64,000 nucleotides of DNA from Reclinomonas americana ATCC 50394 (lineage: Eukaryota; Jakobida; Jakobea; Jakobida): positions 180,619 to 244,618 of the forward strand of contig PS015039.1 of the NCBI GenBank assembly GCA_048213135.1, read 5' to 3'. The stretch's first letter is position 1. Each line of letters opens with the position of its first letter. Below the pieces are notes generated by a model. It was not told where the DNA came from. It was given only the letters and a program-made list of their open reading frames with translations, and did not search any database. This document shows, in pieces, positions 1 through 12,600 of this stretch. A program made the translations under genes and the position numbers.

Positions 1-3000
1 AGTCGTCATCGCACCCACAACACTGTTTGTGCCCGTCGTCGGCGGCGTGTATACCGTCGACGACAGTGCAATGTTGGTCGGTGCCACAGGAACTGCACAG
101 CCGCCATGAACTGTTGAGCAACAGCTGGCGACACATACACACATGCAGACACCCACAACCCACCGTCATTCACAGTGAACGACTTGTCAAACGTCGCACC
201 ACCGCTGTCCGTCGTGCGAATCACCACCACGAGTGCAGTTCCCGTCTGTCCATTCGCACTTAAGCGTAACTGTGTCCCGCTCACATTGAACAGCGCCTGC
301 GCAGCGCCGCCGACCACCGAGTACACAAACGTCTCGCCCGTGTTGGCGTCCGTCGAGCTCAGTGTGCCAATCACTGTGTTGACCATGCTCGTCGGCGGTG
401 TGTACGTGTTCGCCGACAGCCCGATATTCGTCGGCGCCACATTGCCTACAACACACGGCAGAGTCAGCTGACTGCATCGTGATTCCCAAACACAAGCTGC
501 GGCACGCACTCTCGTTGAACGTCAGTGTCTTGCTCACGCTGCCGCCGTGTCCGTCGTCCGACGTGATCGCCACTTGCAGACCGTTGCCAGACAGGCCGCC
601 GCCACCCACATTCGCCATCAGTTGAGAGCCACTCACACTGAACTTGCCGCTGTCGGCACCGCCACTGATCGTGTACGTCGGCGTCTGGCAGCAGTTGGCA
701 TCCACCGTCGACAGCGTGCAAATCACACTTCCCAGTGTGGCCGGCGGCACATATGTAGTCGAGCTGCAGCTGATGTTGGTCGGCGCAACGTTGGCTGCGT
801 GCATATCACAGTAAGTCAGTTGATTGTGTGTGTGAAACAGGGAAGGGAGAAGAATGATTCTCTTTCCATTTCTCTCTTCCTCTCTCCTCCTCACCTTCAT
901 CAATCACAAATGTCCGATCAAATGTCTGACTCGTGCTATCCGTCACTCGCACCGTCACCGTCAGGCCGTTGCCAGTCTGGCCGGCGTTGCGCAGCACCAG
1001 ATTGTTGCCGCCTGCAATGTTGAACAGCGCGGCATTGGCGCCGCCTTGCACACTGAACGTGAAGGTGTCGCCCACATTGGGATCCACGCCACTCAGCACG
1101 CCCACGACTGTGTTCGCTGCCGCCGTCGGTGGCACGTACGTCACCGACGTGATCAAGATATTGGTGGGTGGCTGGGGTGCTGTGTGTGTGCGCATGCATG
1201 AAGAGTGTCAGGAGAATGCAACAGGCAACCTCAGACGAAAGGGAGAACGCAACTGTCGGTGATGGTGAATGTTCTCTCGAAGAACAGCGCCCCGGTGCCG
1301 TCATCGGTCGTGCGAATCACCACTTGCCATCCTGTGCCAACCTGTCCGTTGGCGGTGATGCGCAACTGGCTGCCAGAGATGTTGAAGAGAGCGGCGTTGA
1401 CGCCGCCGGTGATGGTGTAGGTGAACGACTGGCAGCAGTTGACATCGGTGGTGGACAGTGTGCCGATCACAGTGTTGGCCATTGTCGTTGGCGGACTGTA
1501 CGATGCTGACGAGAGTGAAATGTCCGTCGGTGCAACGTTCACTGCGAAACGCGCAGTGAGCAGAGATGGCGACCGCAAGTTATCACGAGGCAGGGAACGT
1601 ACCTTCGCTGAACAGGAACGTCTTGTTGAAAGTTCCACCGTGCAAGTCGTCGGTCTTCACAGTGACTTGCAAATTGTTGCCGGTGAGATTGGCAACGGCG
1701 CTGCGCAGCTGGTTGCTGTTCACCTCGAACTTGGCCTGATCCGCGCCACCGATTATCGTGTACACTGGCGACTGGCAACAGTTGACATCCGCAGTTGTGA
1801 GCGTGGCCAACACGCCGTGCAACCCGGTGTGCGGTGTATACAGCAGCGTAGACGGAGTGATGTCCGTCGGTGCCACATTGGCTGCAAACGGCAACCGAAA
1901 CTTTAGCGCACGTGTCCAAGCAATCAATCTCAAGCACGTGCTCAACAAACCTTCGTCAACGGTGAATAATTTGGTGAAAACAAGACCGCCACTGTCAGTG
2001 ACGCGAATCTGCACTTGCAATCCGTTGCCCGTCTGACCAGCAGATGTGAGCTGCAGTTGTGCACCCGAAATGTTGAATAGGGCCGCACTGGCGCCGCCCA
2101 CGATCGCAAATGTCGCAGTGTCACCAGTATTATTGTCAACCATCGCCAGTGTACCCACACCGCTGTTGGCAGCCGCTGTGGGTGGCGTGTATGTGCTCGA
2201 TGATAGAGTGATGTCGGTCGGTGCAACGTTTGCTGTGAGTAGCGAGTAAGAAACCGACAATGTAGGCCTTCAAAAAATACAGCGCAGCTGCCACACGAAC
2301 CTTCGCTAATTGAGAATGTCTGGCTATACACCCCGCCATGGCTGTCGTCCGTCTGTACTCGCACCAGCAAATTGTTACCCGTCAAGCCAGCGCCTCCTTG
2401 CACGGCCACGAGCTGGTTGCCAGTGATAGAGAAGCTGCTTGCATTTGCTCCACCGGTGATGCTGTAGGTAAAGCTCTGGCAGCAATTGGCATCCGTGGTC
2501 GTCAAGGTTCCAACGACAGTCCCCGAGGGTGCGGGCACAGGGGTGTACAGAAGCGACGACAGAGCGATGGCCGTGGGGTCAACATTGGCTGCGGCAATGC
2601 GAGACCGGAAGTGAGAATGAGAAAGGAACACAGCGTGCAGTGCAAGTTGACGAGCAGCACCAACCTTCGTCAAGAACAAACGCCTTGCTGAATGTTCCAC
2701 CAGCTCCATCGTTGGTGCGAATGGTCAAATGCAAGCTGTTGCCGGTGAGACCATTCACGTTCGACATCAGCTGCGAGCCGACGATAGCGAACTTGGCGGC
2801 ATCAGCACCGCCAGTGATCGTGTATGTGAACGACTGACAGCAATTGCCGTCGGTAGTCGTCAGCGAGCCGATGACTCCGTTCAACGCCAGTGGTGGCGTG
2901 TAAGTCAGTGTCGACAAGGTAATGTCGGATGGGACGAGATTGACTGCGCGCACAATGTGAGCAACCAGCGCAGTCAGACGCACCCGACAGCCTCCACAAC

Positions 3001-3452
3001 GCAACTTTCGTTGATGTAGAATGTCTTGTCAAACGAGCCGCCGAAACCATCGGTGAGCCGCACAGTCACTTCGAGATTCATGCCGGTCAGACCACCCATT
3101 ACGTTTGTCCGCAGTTGAGCACCGGCGATCAAGAACTTGGCCATGTCCGCGCCGCCGACCAAGCTGAAAACAAATGTTTGACAGCAGTTTGCGTCCACGG
3201 CTGAAAAGTTGCCGACTGCCGTATTCGCGAAGGCCGGTGGTGTGTACGTCGTCGAGTCCAGCAGAATATCCGTGGGCGGCATGTTGGCTGCGCGTGTGAA
3301 CAGCGAGTGATACCACCATCAGCACCACACTTATCACACAAGCCCGCACACAAGCAGACAAACACACACGCTGCTCGCTGTCCCTCTCTCCCTCTCTCTC
3401 GCTCTCTGTACGCACACAAACACGCACCTTCAGAGAGCGTCAGCGTCTTGTT
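1..3452 (-). CDS. Cadherin-like repeat array, partial; probably the upstream part of the 4425-17238 gene on a flipped contig
   Basis: On the minus strand this contig holds about ten exons, each coding one domain of roughly 95 residues that opens with NVAPTDI.LSS..YTPP and ends near T(F)..(D/N)EG. Complete repeats lie near 3290-2998, 2950-2665, 2590-2300, 2235-1950, 1885-1600, 1540-1250, 1175-890, 800-500 and 445-165. Partial ones lie at 3452-3424 and 88-1. The pattern resembles the cadherin-like (VNEAPTDI) repeats of large adhesins and extracellular receptors. Introns are 60-150 bp and phase 1 on both sides. There is no start or stop codon. On the minus strand, base 1 ends within a repeat at VGAMTT, and the plus-strand contig at 4425 opens with TDANVTDTF, the exact next residues of the same repeat. 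The contig therefore most likely belongs in reverse orientation upstream of 4425. Otherwise it is a separate head-to-head paralogue. Confidence 0.75.
3288..3452 (-). repeat. Near-identical duplicated exon end/intron (copy A)
   Basis: Read on the minus strand, this segment matches 7426-7590 on the plus strand, with about six mismatches over about 165 bases. It covers the end of one repeat exon (NKTLTLSEG), the whole intron with its GA-rich stretch, and the acceptor. Identity continues into the first codons of the next exon (NMPPTDI) and then stops. The contig ends inside this duplicated block. Confidence 0.9.
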
Positions 3453-4424
3453 NNNNNNNNNNNNNNNNNNNNNNNNNNNNNNNNNNNNNNNNNNNNNNNN
3501 NNNNNNNNNNNNNNNNNNNNNNNNNNNNNNNNNNNNNNNNNNNNNNNNNNNNNNNNNNNNNNNNNNNNNNNNNNNNNNNNNNNNNNNNNNNNNNNNNNNN
3601 NNNNNNNNNNNNNNNNNNNNNNNNNNNNNNNNNNNNNNNNNNNNNNNNNNNNNNNNNNNNNNNNNNNNNNNNNNNNNNNNNNNNNNNNNNNNNNNNNNNN
3701 NNNNNNNNNNNNNNNNNNNNNNNNNNNNNNNNNNNNNNNNNNNNNNNNNNNNNNNNNNNNNNNNNNNNNNNNNNNNNNNNNNNNNNNNNNNNNNNNNNNN
3801 NNNNNNNNNNNNNNNNNNNNNNNNNNNNNNNNNNNNNNNNNNNNNNNNNNNNNNNNNNNNNNNNNNNNNNNNNNNNNNNNNNNNNNNNNNNNNNNNNNNN
3901 NNNNNNNNNNNNNNNNNNNNNNNNNNNNNNNNNNNNNNNNNNNNNNNNNNNNNNNNNNNNNNNNNNNNNNNNNNNNNNNNNNNNNNNNNNNNNNNNNNNN
4001 NNNNNNNNNNNNNNNNNNNNNNNNNNNNNNNNNNNNNNNNNNNNNNNNNNNNNNNNNNNNNNNNNNNNNNNNNNNNNNNNNNNNNNNNNNNNNNNNNNNN
4101 NNNNNNNNNNNNNNNNNNNNNNNNNNNNNNNNNNNNNNNNNNNNNNNNNNNNNNNNNNNNNNNNNNNNNNNNNNNNNNNNNNNNNNNNNNNNNNNNNNNN
4201 NNNNNNNNNNNNNNNNNNNNNNNNNNNNNNNNNNNNNNNNNNNNNNNNNNNNNNNNNNNNNNNNNNNNNNNNNNNNNNNNNNNNNNNNNNNNNNNNNNNN
4301 NNNNNNNNNNNNNNNNNNNNNNNNNNNNNNNNNNNNNNNNNNNNNNNNNNNNNNNNNNNNNNNNNNNNNNNNNNNNNNNNNNNNNNNNNNNNNNNNNNNN
4401 NNNNNNNNNNNNNNNNNNNNNNNN
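3453..4424. other. Assembly gap (972 N)
   Basis: Run of N. It begins exactly inside the near-identical repeat block, which probably stopped the assembler. The true content and size are unknown. Confidence 1.
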
Positions 4425-7400
4425 ACGGATGCGAATGTGACAGACACGTTCACGTACAGCATTGTGGGTGGAACAGATGCCGGGTCGTTCGATATTGTGG
4501 GCAGCAATCTGGTGATTCGGTCGAACGGATTCGGTGGAACCGGATTGCAGGTGCAAGTGAGGACGACGGACTCGGGTGGACTGACATTCAACAGGACGTT
4601 CACGATCAACGAGGGTGAGTGTAATGGTGTCTGTTGTGTGTGCGTATGAGAAGTTGGTTGTGCTGAACGGGTGCGTGCAGCGAACGTGGCGCCGTCGCAC
4701 ATCAACATCAGTAGCACGACGTACGTGCCGCCGACTGCGACGACGAATGTTGTTGTGGGAGCGCTGAGCACTGTGGATGCGAACTGCTGTCAGACGTTCA
4801 CGTACAGCATCACTGGTGGCAGCAATCAGGCGCTGTTCAACATCAGTGGGTCGAACCTGCGACTGAATGCGGCGGGCCAGACGGGGAACAACCTGGAGGT
4901 GGAAGTGGAGACGAACGATGGCAACGGTGGAACGTATCTGCAGACGTTCTTGGTGTCGGAGTGTGAGTGGTCGAATGCGTTAGTACTTGAGTGCTGCCTG
5001 GTGAACTCACCCCTCGCTGCCGTCTACAGCCAATGTGATCCCGACTGATATTCTGCTGTCTGGGACGCGGTACACGCCGCCGACGGCGACGACGAATGTA
5101 GTCATTGGCGGCATGACGTCGATGGACGCCAACACCAACCAGATTCATGTGTACACGATTGTCGGCGGCAGCGACAGTGCGCTGTTCGACATTGTGGGAA
5201 CGAATCTCGTGCTTCGGGCGGCGGGCCAGAGCGGAACCGGACTGCAGGTGACAGTGCGGACAGACGATCAGGCAGGCGGCACATTTGACAAGACGTTTAC
5301 GATCTCTGAGAGTTGCGTGATGCGCGAGGGAAGTGAGATGGAGATCCTGTCGATATTCATGTTTGTGTGTGCGTGTTTGCACAGACAATGTGGCGCCGAC
5401 CAACATTGCACTGTCGTCGAACACGTACACGCCGCCGACTGCGGCGGCACACAGTGCTGTGGGAAGTCTGTCGACAACGGACGCGAACACGGGAGAGACG
5501 TTCACATACCAGATTGTGGGTGGAGCGGACAGCAGTGTGTTTGAGATTGCCGGATCGCAGCTGCGGATTGTTGCTGCTGGACAGCGCGGCACTGGCCTTG
5601 TGGTGGTTGTGCAGACGACAGACAGTGGCGGTGCGACGTTTGCGAAGCAGTTTACGATCAACGATGGTGAGTGCGGTTGATGATGATGATGATGATGACA
5701 TGTGGTGATCGTGGTGAAGATGGTACTTACGCTGTGTGCAGTGCCTGTTGGACCGACGGACATTTCGCTGTCGAGCAGTGTGTACACGCCGCCGACCGTG
5801 TCAACGAATACTGCGGTGGGCGCGCTGTCTGCGACAGATGGCAATGTGTTGGACACGTTCACGTTCACGATTCAAGGCGGCACGAATGGAGCTCTGTTCG
5901 ATGTTGTCGGGTCGAATCTGGTGCTGCGCAACAGCGGACAAGGCGGTACTGGACTGCAAGTGACGGTGCGAGTGACGGACAGCAGCGGGTTTACGTTTGC
6001 AAAGGCGTTTGTTGTGAATGAGAGTGAGTATTTTCTGAAGGACTTGCAATGAGCAGTGGGGAGTGGTGAGCTCACACATTGTGGACGTGTATACACACAG
6101 CGAATGTGGTGCCGAGCGACGTGGCGCTGTCGACGCTGTTGTATCCGCCGCCGCTGGGAATGAGCAGTGTGGTGGCGACGCTGAGCACGTCAGACAGCAA
6201 CTGCTGCCAGACATTTGTGTACACGATTGTCGGCGGGGCGGATCAGGCCAAGTTTGCGATTGTGGGCAGCCAGCTGCGGTCGAATGTGGCGGGACTGACG
6301 GGCAACAACCTGAAGGTGCAGATTCAGACGGACGATCAAAATGGTGGCACCCTGAGCAAGCTGTTCACAATCAACGAAGGTGTGGTGTTGGATTCTGCGT
6401 GTGTGAGCGAGCGAGAGAGAGGAGAGGGAGGCATTTGTACTGAACGGTGGAGATGCAGCGAACCTGGCACCGACGGACATTGTGTTGTCGAATGACACGT
6501 ATGCGCCGCCGACGGCGAGTACGAATGTTGTTGTGGGAACGATGACAGTGGTGGATGCGAATGGCAGCGACACGCACGTGCTCACGATCAGTGGTGGAGC
6601 GGACAGTGGTCTGTTCAACATTTCGGGGAATCAGCTGCGACTGAGTGCCAGCGGACAGACGGGAAGTGGATTCACGGTGATTGTGCGAGCGACTGACAAT
6701 AGTGGAGCGTTTGTGGAGAAGACATTTGTGATCACCGACAGTTGCGTGTGCATGTGCTGTGCTGTGGTACGTTGATTCTTTGTGCTGACTGTGTCGAGTG
6801 ATGCAGTTCCCGTGGCGCCGACGAACATTGTGTTGTCGTCGTCAACGTATGTGCCGCCGACGCTGCCAACGAATGCGGTAGTGGGGACACTGGTTGCCGT
6901 CGATGGCAATCTTGGGGATGTGTTCACATTTGCCATTACTGGTGGGGCGAATGCGGCTGCGTTCAACATTGCGGGCAATCAACTGCGGCTGTCGAACGTG
7001 GGACAGACTGGGAACGGGCTTGTGGTGACGATTCGCGTGACAGACTCAGCGGCGCTCACGTTCTCGAAGACGTTTACAGTGGATGAAGGTGCGTGGAAGG
7101 GGAAGTATGGAAAAAGAAGGGAGGGCGATGTCTGCTGACACGATTGGTGTGGTGTGGTGAGTGCAGCCAATGTTGCACCGACGGATGTGAGCATCAGCTC
7201 GACACTGTACGCGCCGGTACCTGCGCCACTGAACACGGTTGTGGGCACACTGTCGACGGTGGACGCGAACTGCTGTCAGACGTTCACGTACAGCATTGTG
7301 GGTGGTGCGAATGCGGCGTCGTTCAACATCAGTGGCAATCAGCTGCGGGTGAATGTTGCGGGACTGACGGGCAACAATCTGGTGGTCATTGTGCGGACGA

Positions 7401-9664
7401 ATGACGGTGCGGGTGGGACGTTTAACAAGACGTTGACGCTCTCTGAAGGTGCGTGTTTGTGTGCGTACAGAGAGCGAGAGAGAGGGAGAGAGGGACAGCG
7501 AGCAGCGTGTGTGTTTGTTTGTTAGTGTGCGGGCTTGCGTGATAAGTGTGGTGCTGATGGTGGTATCACTCGCTGTTCACATGCGCAGCCAACATGCCGC
7601 CCACGGACATCGCACTGTCAAACTCGTCTTACGTTCCGCCAACCACGGTCCCGCAAACAGCTGTCGGATCGTTGAGTCGAACCGATCCGAACACTGTGGA
7701 GACGGCTGTGTACACGATTCAGGGTGGAGCACATGCTGCGCTCTTCTCGATTGCTGGAACAAGTTTGCGCCTGGTCAATGTGGGGCAGGTCGGCACGAAC
7801 CTGTCTGTGACCATTCGAGTCACCGACTCTGGCGCACTGTGGTTCGACAAGACGTTTACCATTGTGGATGGTGAGTTGGCGTTCATGGTTGATGGTGATG
7901 TGGTGTTGGTGCTGACACACCACTTGTTCTGCGCAGTGAATGTCCCGGCCACTGACATTGTGCTGTCGGCTTCCACGTATGCGCCGCCAACGGCAGTCGC
8001 CAATGTTGTGGTCGGCACACTTTCTGCGGTCGATCCAAATGTTGGTGACACCCACACGTTTATGGTGAGCGGCGGCACCGATGCTGCCGTGTTCAACATT
8101 CTTGGCGCCTCGCTTCGCATCACTGCCGCCGGTCAGATCGGCACTGGCTTCCAAGTAGTCCTTCGCGCCGTCGATGCTGGTGGCTTGGCATTTTTCAAAA
8201 TGTTTACCATCACACAAGGTCGATAGCTGCGACTCATTTGCGTTGCTGTCGAGAATCGTCCTTACATCCGTGCGCTTACTCGCAGCACCGGTGCCACCCA
8301 CGAGCATTACTTTGTCCGCCACCACGTATGCTCCGCCGACACCTGGGGCCAACACGGTGGTCGGCACTCTGACTGCCACCGATCCGAATGTGGGTGATTC
8401 GCACACATTTTCGATTGTCGGCGGGGCCGATGCGATGCTGTTCAACGTCAGTACGAATCGACTGCGATTGACGAATGCGGGTCAAGTGGGCACGAATTTC
8501 GTGGTCATCGTACGCGCCACCGACTCTGCCGGCCTAACCCTGGACTTCAGTTTCACGATTACACAGAGTTACACGTCGTGCACTGCTCTGTGGATCTATT
8601 GATTTCTTGCCTCTGTGCTCACGCGACTGTGTTTTCGGGTGCAGTCAATGTGGCGCCAACCAACATTCTGCTCTCCACCAATGTGTACGTCTTCCCTACA
8701 ATGGCAGCCAACCAGGTTGTGTGCAACCTGACAGCAGTGGATGCCAATGTCGGTGATTCGCACACGTTTTCGATTGTTGGCGGTGCGAATGCTGCACTCT
8801 TCAACATCGCCGCCAATCAGCTGCGAATCAGTGCCGCCGGAAGTCGTGGAATGGGTCTCCGTGTGGATCTGCGTGTAACCGACGCAGCAGGTCTCTTCTA
8901 CGTCAAAGTCGGCGTCATCATTGATGAAGGTGAGGAAAGAGCGAGCGGCAGATGTCTGTGTGCGCGTGTTGATTGATGATCACATCTTGTGATTCGTTAG
9001 TGAATGTGGCGCCGACCGGTCTCGCCTTGTCGAATCGGCTGTACATTCCCATATCAGGGACCGCCAATTCTGCAGTGGGACAGCTGTCGGCCACGGACCT
9101 GAACTCGAACGAGGTATTGACATACTCAGTAGCTGGTGGGCCGGCCGCCAGCCTCTTTGATGTCCAAGGAACAAATCTGGTTGTCCGGTCGCCGACGCAG
9201 CAGGGCCTGAACTTGCAAGTGACACTGCAAGTGACCGACTCGCGTGGGCTGTCGCAGTCACAGTCGTTCACTATCACTGAAGGTTCCGTTTTTCGCTTTG
9301 TCCGTCATTGTGGTGCTCCGTTGGCGACTGACTCTCTTGGGGATTGTTGTTACAACAGCCAATGTGCCACCGACATCCATTGCGCTGGTGCACAACACGT
9401 TTGCTGTGGAACCCGCGGCGGTGGGCATGACGCCGTTTGCACGACGCGGAACCGTCATTGGACCGCTAGACGTCAGCGACAACAATTGTTGCCAGACGCA
9501 GACATTGACGATTATCGGCGGGCGATCTGGGTCGAAATTCAACGTCACCGGCTCGAATCTCGTGGTGGACGCAGACGACCTGGCTGGCAGCAATCACGAA
9601 GTGCAAGTGCAGACCAATGACGGCAACGGTGGAGTGTACGCGCAGAACGTGTACGTCTTCCAAG
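4425..9664 (+). repeat. Tandem exon-encoded cadherin-like repeats
   Basis: About fourteen to fifteen consecutive exons of roughly 280-300 bp each encode one repeat. They start near 4680, 5032, 5390, 5742, 6101, 6460, 6805, 7166, 7590, 7937, 8284, 8643, 9000 and 9358. Each exon begins after an AG acceptor with the last two bases of a Gly/Ala codon followed by N(V)xP, and ends with the first base of a Gly codon before GTGAGT-like donors. Every module is therefore symmetrical, phase 1-1. Two repeat subtypes alternate irregularly: one with adjacent cysteines (DANCCQ), the other with DxNxGDT. Confidence 0.9.
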
Positions 9665-12600
9665 GTGCGTGTGTGCCCGTTGTTGTGAGCAGTGTTTTCT
9701 GTTGTGTTCCAACTTTTTGTGTGAATGTGCCGCAGATTTTGGTACCCAGACAGCGCGCATCGGCTCGGGAAATGCCTTTATTCGAGTGCGTGGAGAAATG
9801 CTCTGATCGAGATCCTGGTGTGCTCCCTTCCTCCTTCTCATCATGCTTTGCGCAGGGGAGCTTGTCTCGCAGCTTTGATGCCTCGCTACCGCTGACGCTG
9901 GACTTGATCATGGACGGAGTGGCGCCTGCTGATGTCGCAAAGATGACGTTCGAGTGGGGAATCTATTCGCAAGCGTTGCGTTGTGTCTGTGCGCGAGTTG
10001 GTATCCTGCCGTTTCTGATCGTGCAATTTGAAAAACAGGACCGGCTCACCTTCGGTCAAAGTCGCCTCGTTTGGATGGACACCAAGCGATGGTTTCGCGA
10101 TTATTCCAGCCAACTCATTCGTTCCTGGAGTCGCGTACGAAGCCGAAGCGTGGGTAACGCATCCGCTGACTGGACGAGGTGTGTTGTAGCATTACTTTCC
10201 ATTTGCCCGCAACCATTTGCGATGGAGCTGACGTGTCGTAATCTCGTTTCCGCAGTCCTCATTCGTCGTTTAATCACGGTCAATGTGCCGCCGACTCGTG
10301 GCATGCTTGTCTGTTCGCCGTCTGAGGGAGTGGAGCTGGAGACGGAGTTCGACCTGGTGGCCACTGGTTTCCAAGATCCTGATTCGCCAATGCCGCTGAC
10401 GTATACTTTCTTTGTGCTCGATCCCGAATCCAATCAGCAGGTGCCGTCATCCCCTGTCTGCCAGTCTCCCGCTGTATGTTGCTGTCTTACTTTGGTCTCA
10501 TTTCTGTGCGCCGCAGTTGACTCTGGGATCGGGTCCATCGGGCAAGGTCAGCGGGGTCAAACTGCAGCACTTGTGCCGCGCTCAGGATCAAGCCATCGTT
10601 GGTGTTACAGCGACTGATGTTGATGGTGGCCGGTGAGTCGTTCACGCACCTCCAATCTCTTGCCGACTTGCTGACTCTTTTCGCAGAACGTCGGTCACCA
10701 CTGTCATTACATTGCATCGCAAGATGTATGCCGACTCCACTTCTGTGCTAGCCGCAGTCGATACAGTGCTGTCGTCGGCCAGTGCCGTGAATATCACGGT
10801 GCGCGCTGAACAGTCATTGTTGATTGGCGTCGCCGTCCGTGACTCACTCTCATCGGTGCTGGTGCAGAGTCCTGGCGCCGCTTCAATTGTGTTGAGCACC
10901 GTGACAGCCAGTTTGTCTCTGCTGAGCGGCAGCAGCATGCTGTTTGGCAATAGTGACACTTCTCCAAGTTAAGTTGGCTGGCCAGCATTCTCGTCTCATT
11001 GATGTCATGCCATTGACGCAGCGGTGCACATGACAGTCGTTTCCCCTTCCGCCTTGACGCGCATGTCGGAGGTCGTGCTTGCCGCCAGCAGTCATGTGTC
11101 CACGGGCGACGGACTGGAATTGGCGTCGTTCGCCTCTGTGGTGAACAATGTGGCGAATGTGAGTGCATGGTGCCTCAATTATACTCTCTGCTACAGTCAG
11201 GAACTGACGTTCGTACCACGCCACACAGGTGACTAGCAGCTTACCAGCCGCCGACATGCAGGTCGTGCGGCAGAACCTGGTATCCGCGGCACGCGCAGTG
11301 GCGCAGAATCTGTCGGCATACCCGTCGACTGCTGCGCTGAGTGTGCGTTCGTGTCAGCGCGCGTCGTTCTCATTGCGTGCGAGGTGTAGTTAGCAGCTGA
11401 CCGATGTTTTGCTCTCTTGTTGTTGCAGTCACTGGCCGAGGCCGTGTCGACCATGCTTTCGCTGCCGACGACAGACGAAGCAGATGCGATTGCCACTCAG
11501 TGCGCCTTGGAGCCGGTGTTGAATCAGATCGCACATCGCACAGTGGCTGGACTGGTGAGTCTATTGTTGTGCGTTGAACATTGCCGTGCATGCTCACTTG
11601 GTGAGCAGACCGGGAAAGAGGGTGCGACAACGGTTTCAACGCCAAACTTTACGTTCCGAGCCCAAAAGGTGGACCCAACTGTGACATCGGCTTCCAAGGG
11701 AGCATACTCGGGTGAGCCACAAGCCCTTCAAATCGACAAGTGTCCTCGTGGAGTTCTCACCATATATTGGTTTCTCAGTGGCATTTGAGACGCTGACGTC
11801 TGCGCGCGGTTCTGATGCGCTGCAAACTCCACTTGTAGTCTTGCCGCATACGATAGGCCAGCGACTCGCCGGTGACGCTGATCACTTTAACGCGCTGGTC
11901 GAAGTGCGTCCTTTGGTTATGTACAGTGCATGTACAGTGATTTGCTAACTGTCCGTGCCCTCACAGGTGGGCTTTACTGGCGTGCCGATTGTCAATGCGA
12001 CCAACGACTACAATAAGAAGGCGCAACCGTCCAAGGTGTACGCATACTCGGTGCAGGTGTGCTTGACGACTGAGACATCTACTGCCAATCGTGCGAGTGT
12101 ATCTGACGCTTGCTGCGCAGAGTCCCGAAGACACTGTATCGGTAAAGGACGAGCAGGAGCCACTGGTTCTTGTGATTCCCGAGTGGCAGAGTGTGATTGG
12201 CCAGTACAACCAAACGTTTTCACGGATTGCCATGTGCATGTTGCAAAACTGCACCAATGCAAGTTGCGCAAATGTCACTATCGCAGACAGCGCTCATATT
12301 TGTGACTTACATCGCCGCTCCTTCGGTGCGCAGCGGAATCGGAGTATCGATTCAACGTGACCACCGCGGCGCCGATGATGATTGAGTTGCCGAATACGTG
12401 GATTCCACTGTGTGTCTCTCGCGACGTATGCAAGACCGGCAATCGGTTGAGTGCCACCGGACTAAGCACATACATTGTGGTGGAACCGATCGTGAGGGGC
12501 CAGCTACCGAATGTTGTGTGTTTGTGCATGCCTCTCTCACGGTGTTGCTGTGTCACTGACGAAGAGTGGAAACAGGTCACTGGCGTCTTTTGTGCCACCA

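Noticed and set aside
3307-4440. Long open frames spanning the N gaps
   Set aside because: They are open only because N codons were read through. The same applies at 19146-19864, 22226-22716, 30493-31006 and 31554-32229.
1-9664. CRISPR-like or transposon-like repetition
   Set aside because: The periodic repeats are protein-coding exons of a eukaryotic gene with spliced introns. There are no spacers, terminal repeats or transposase.
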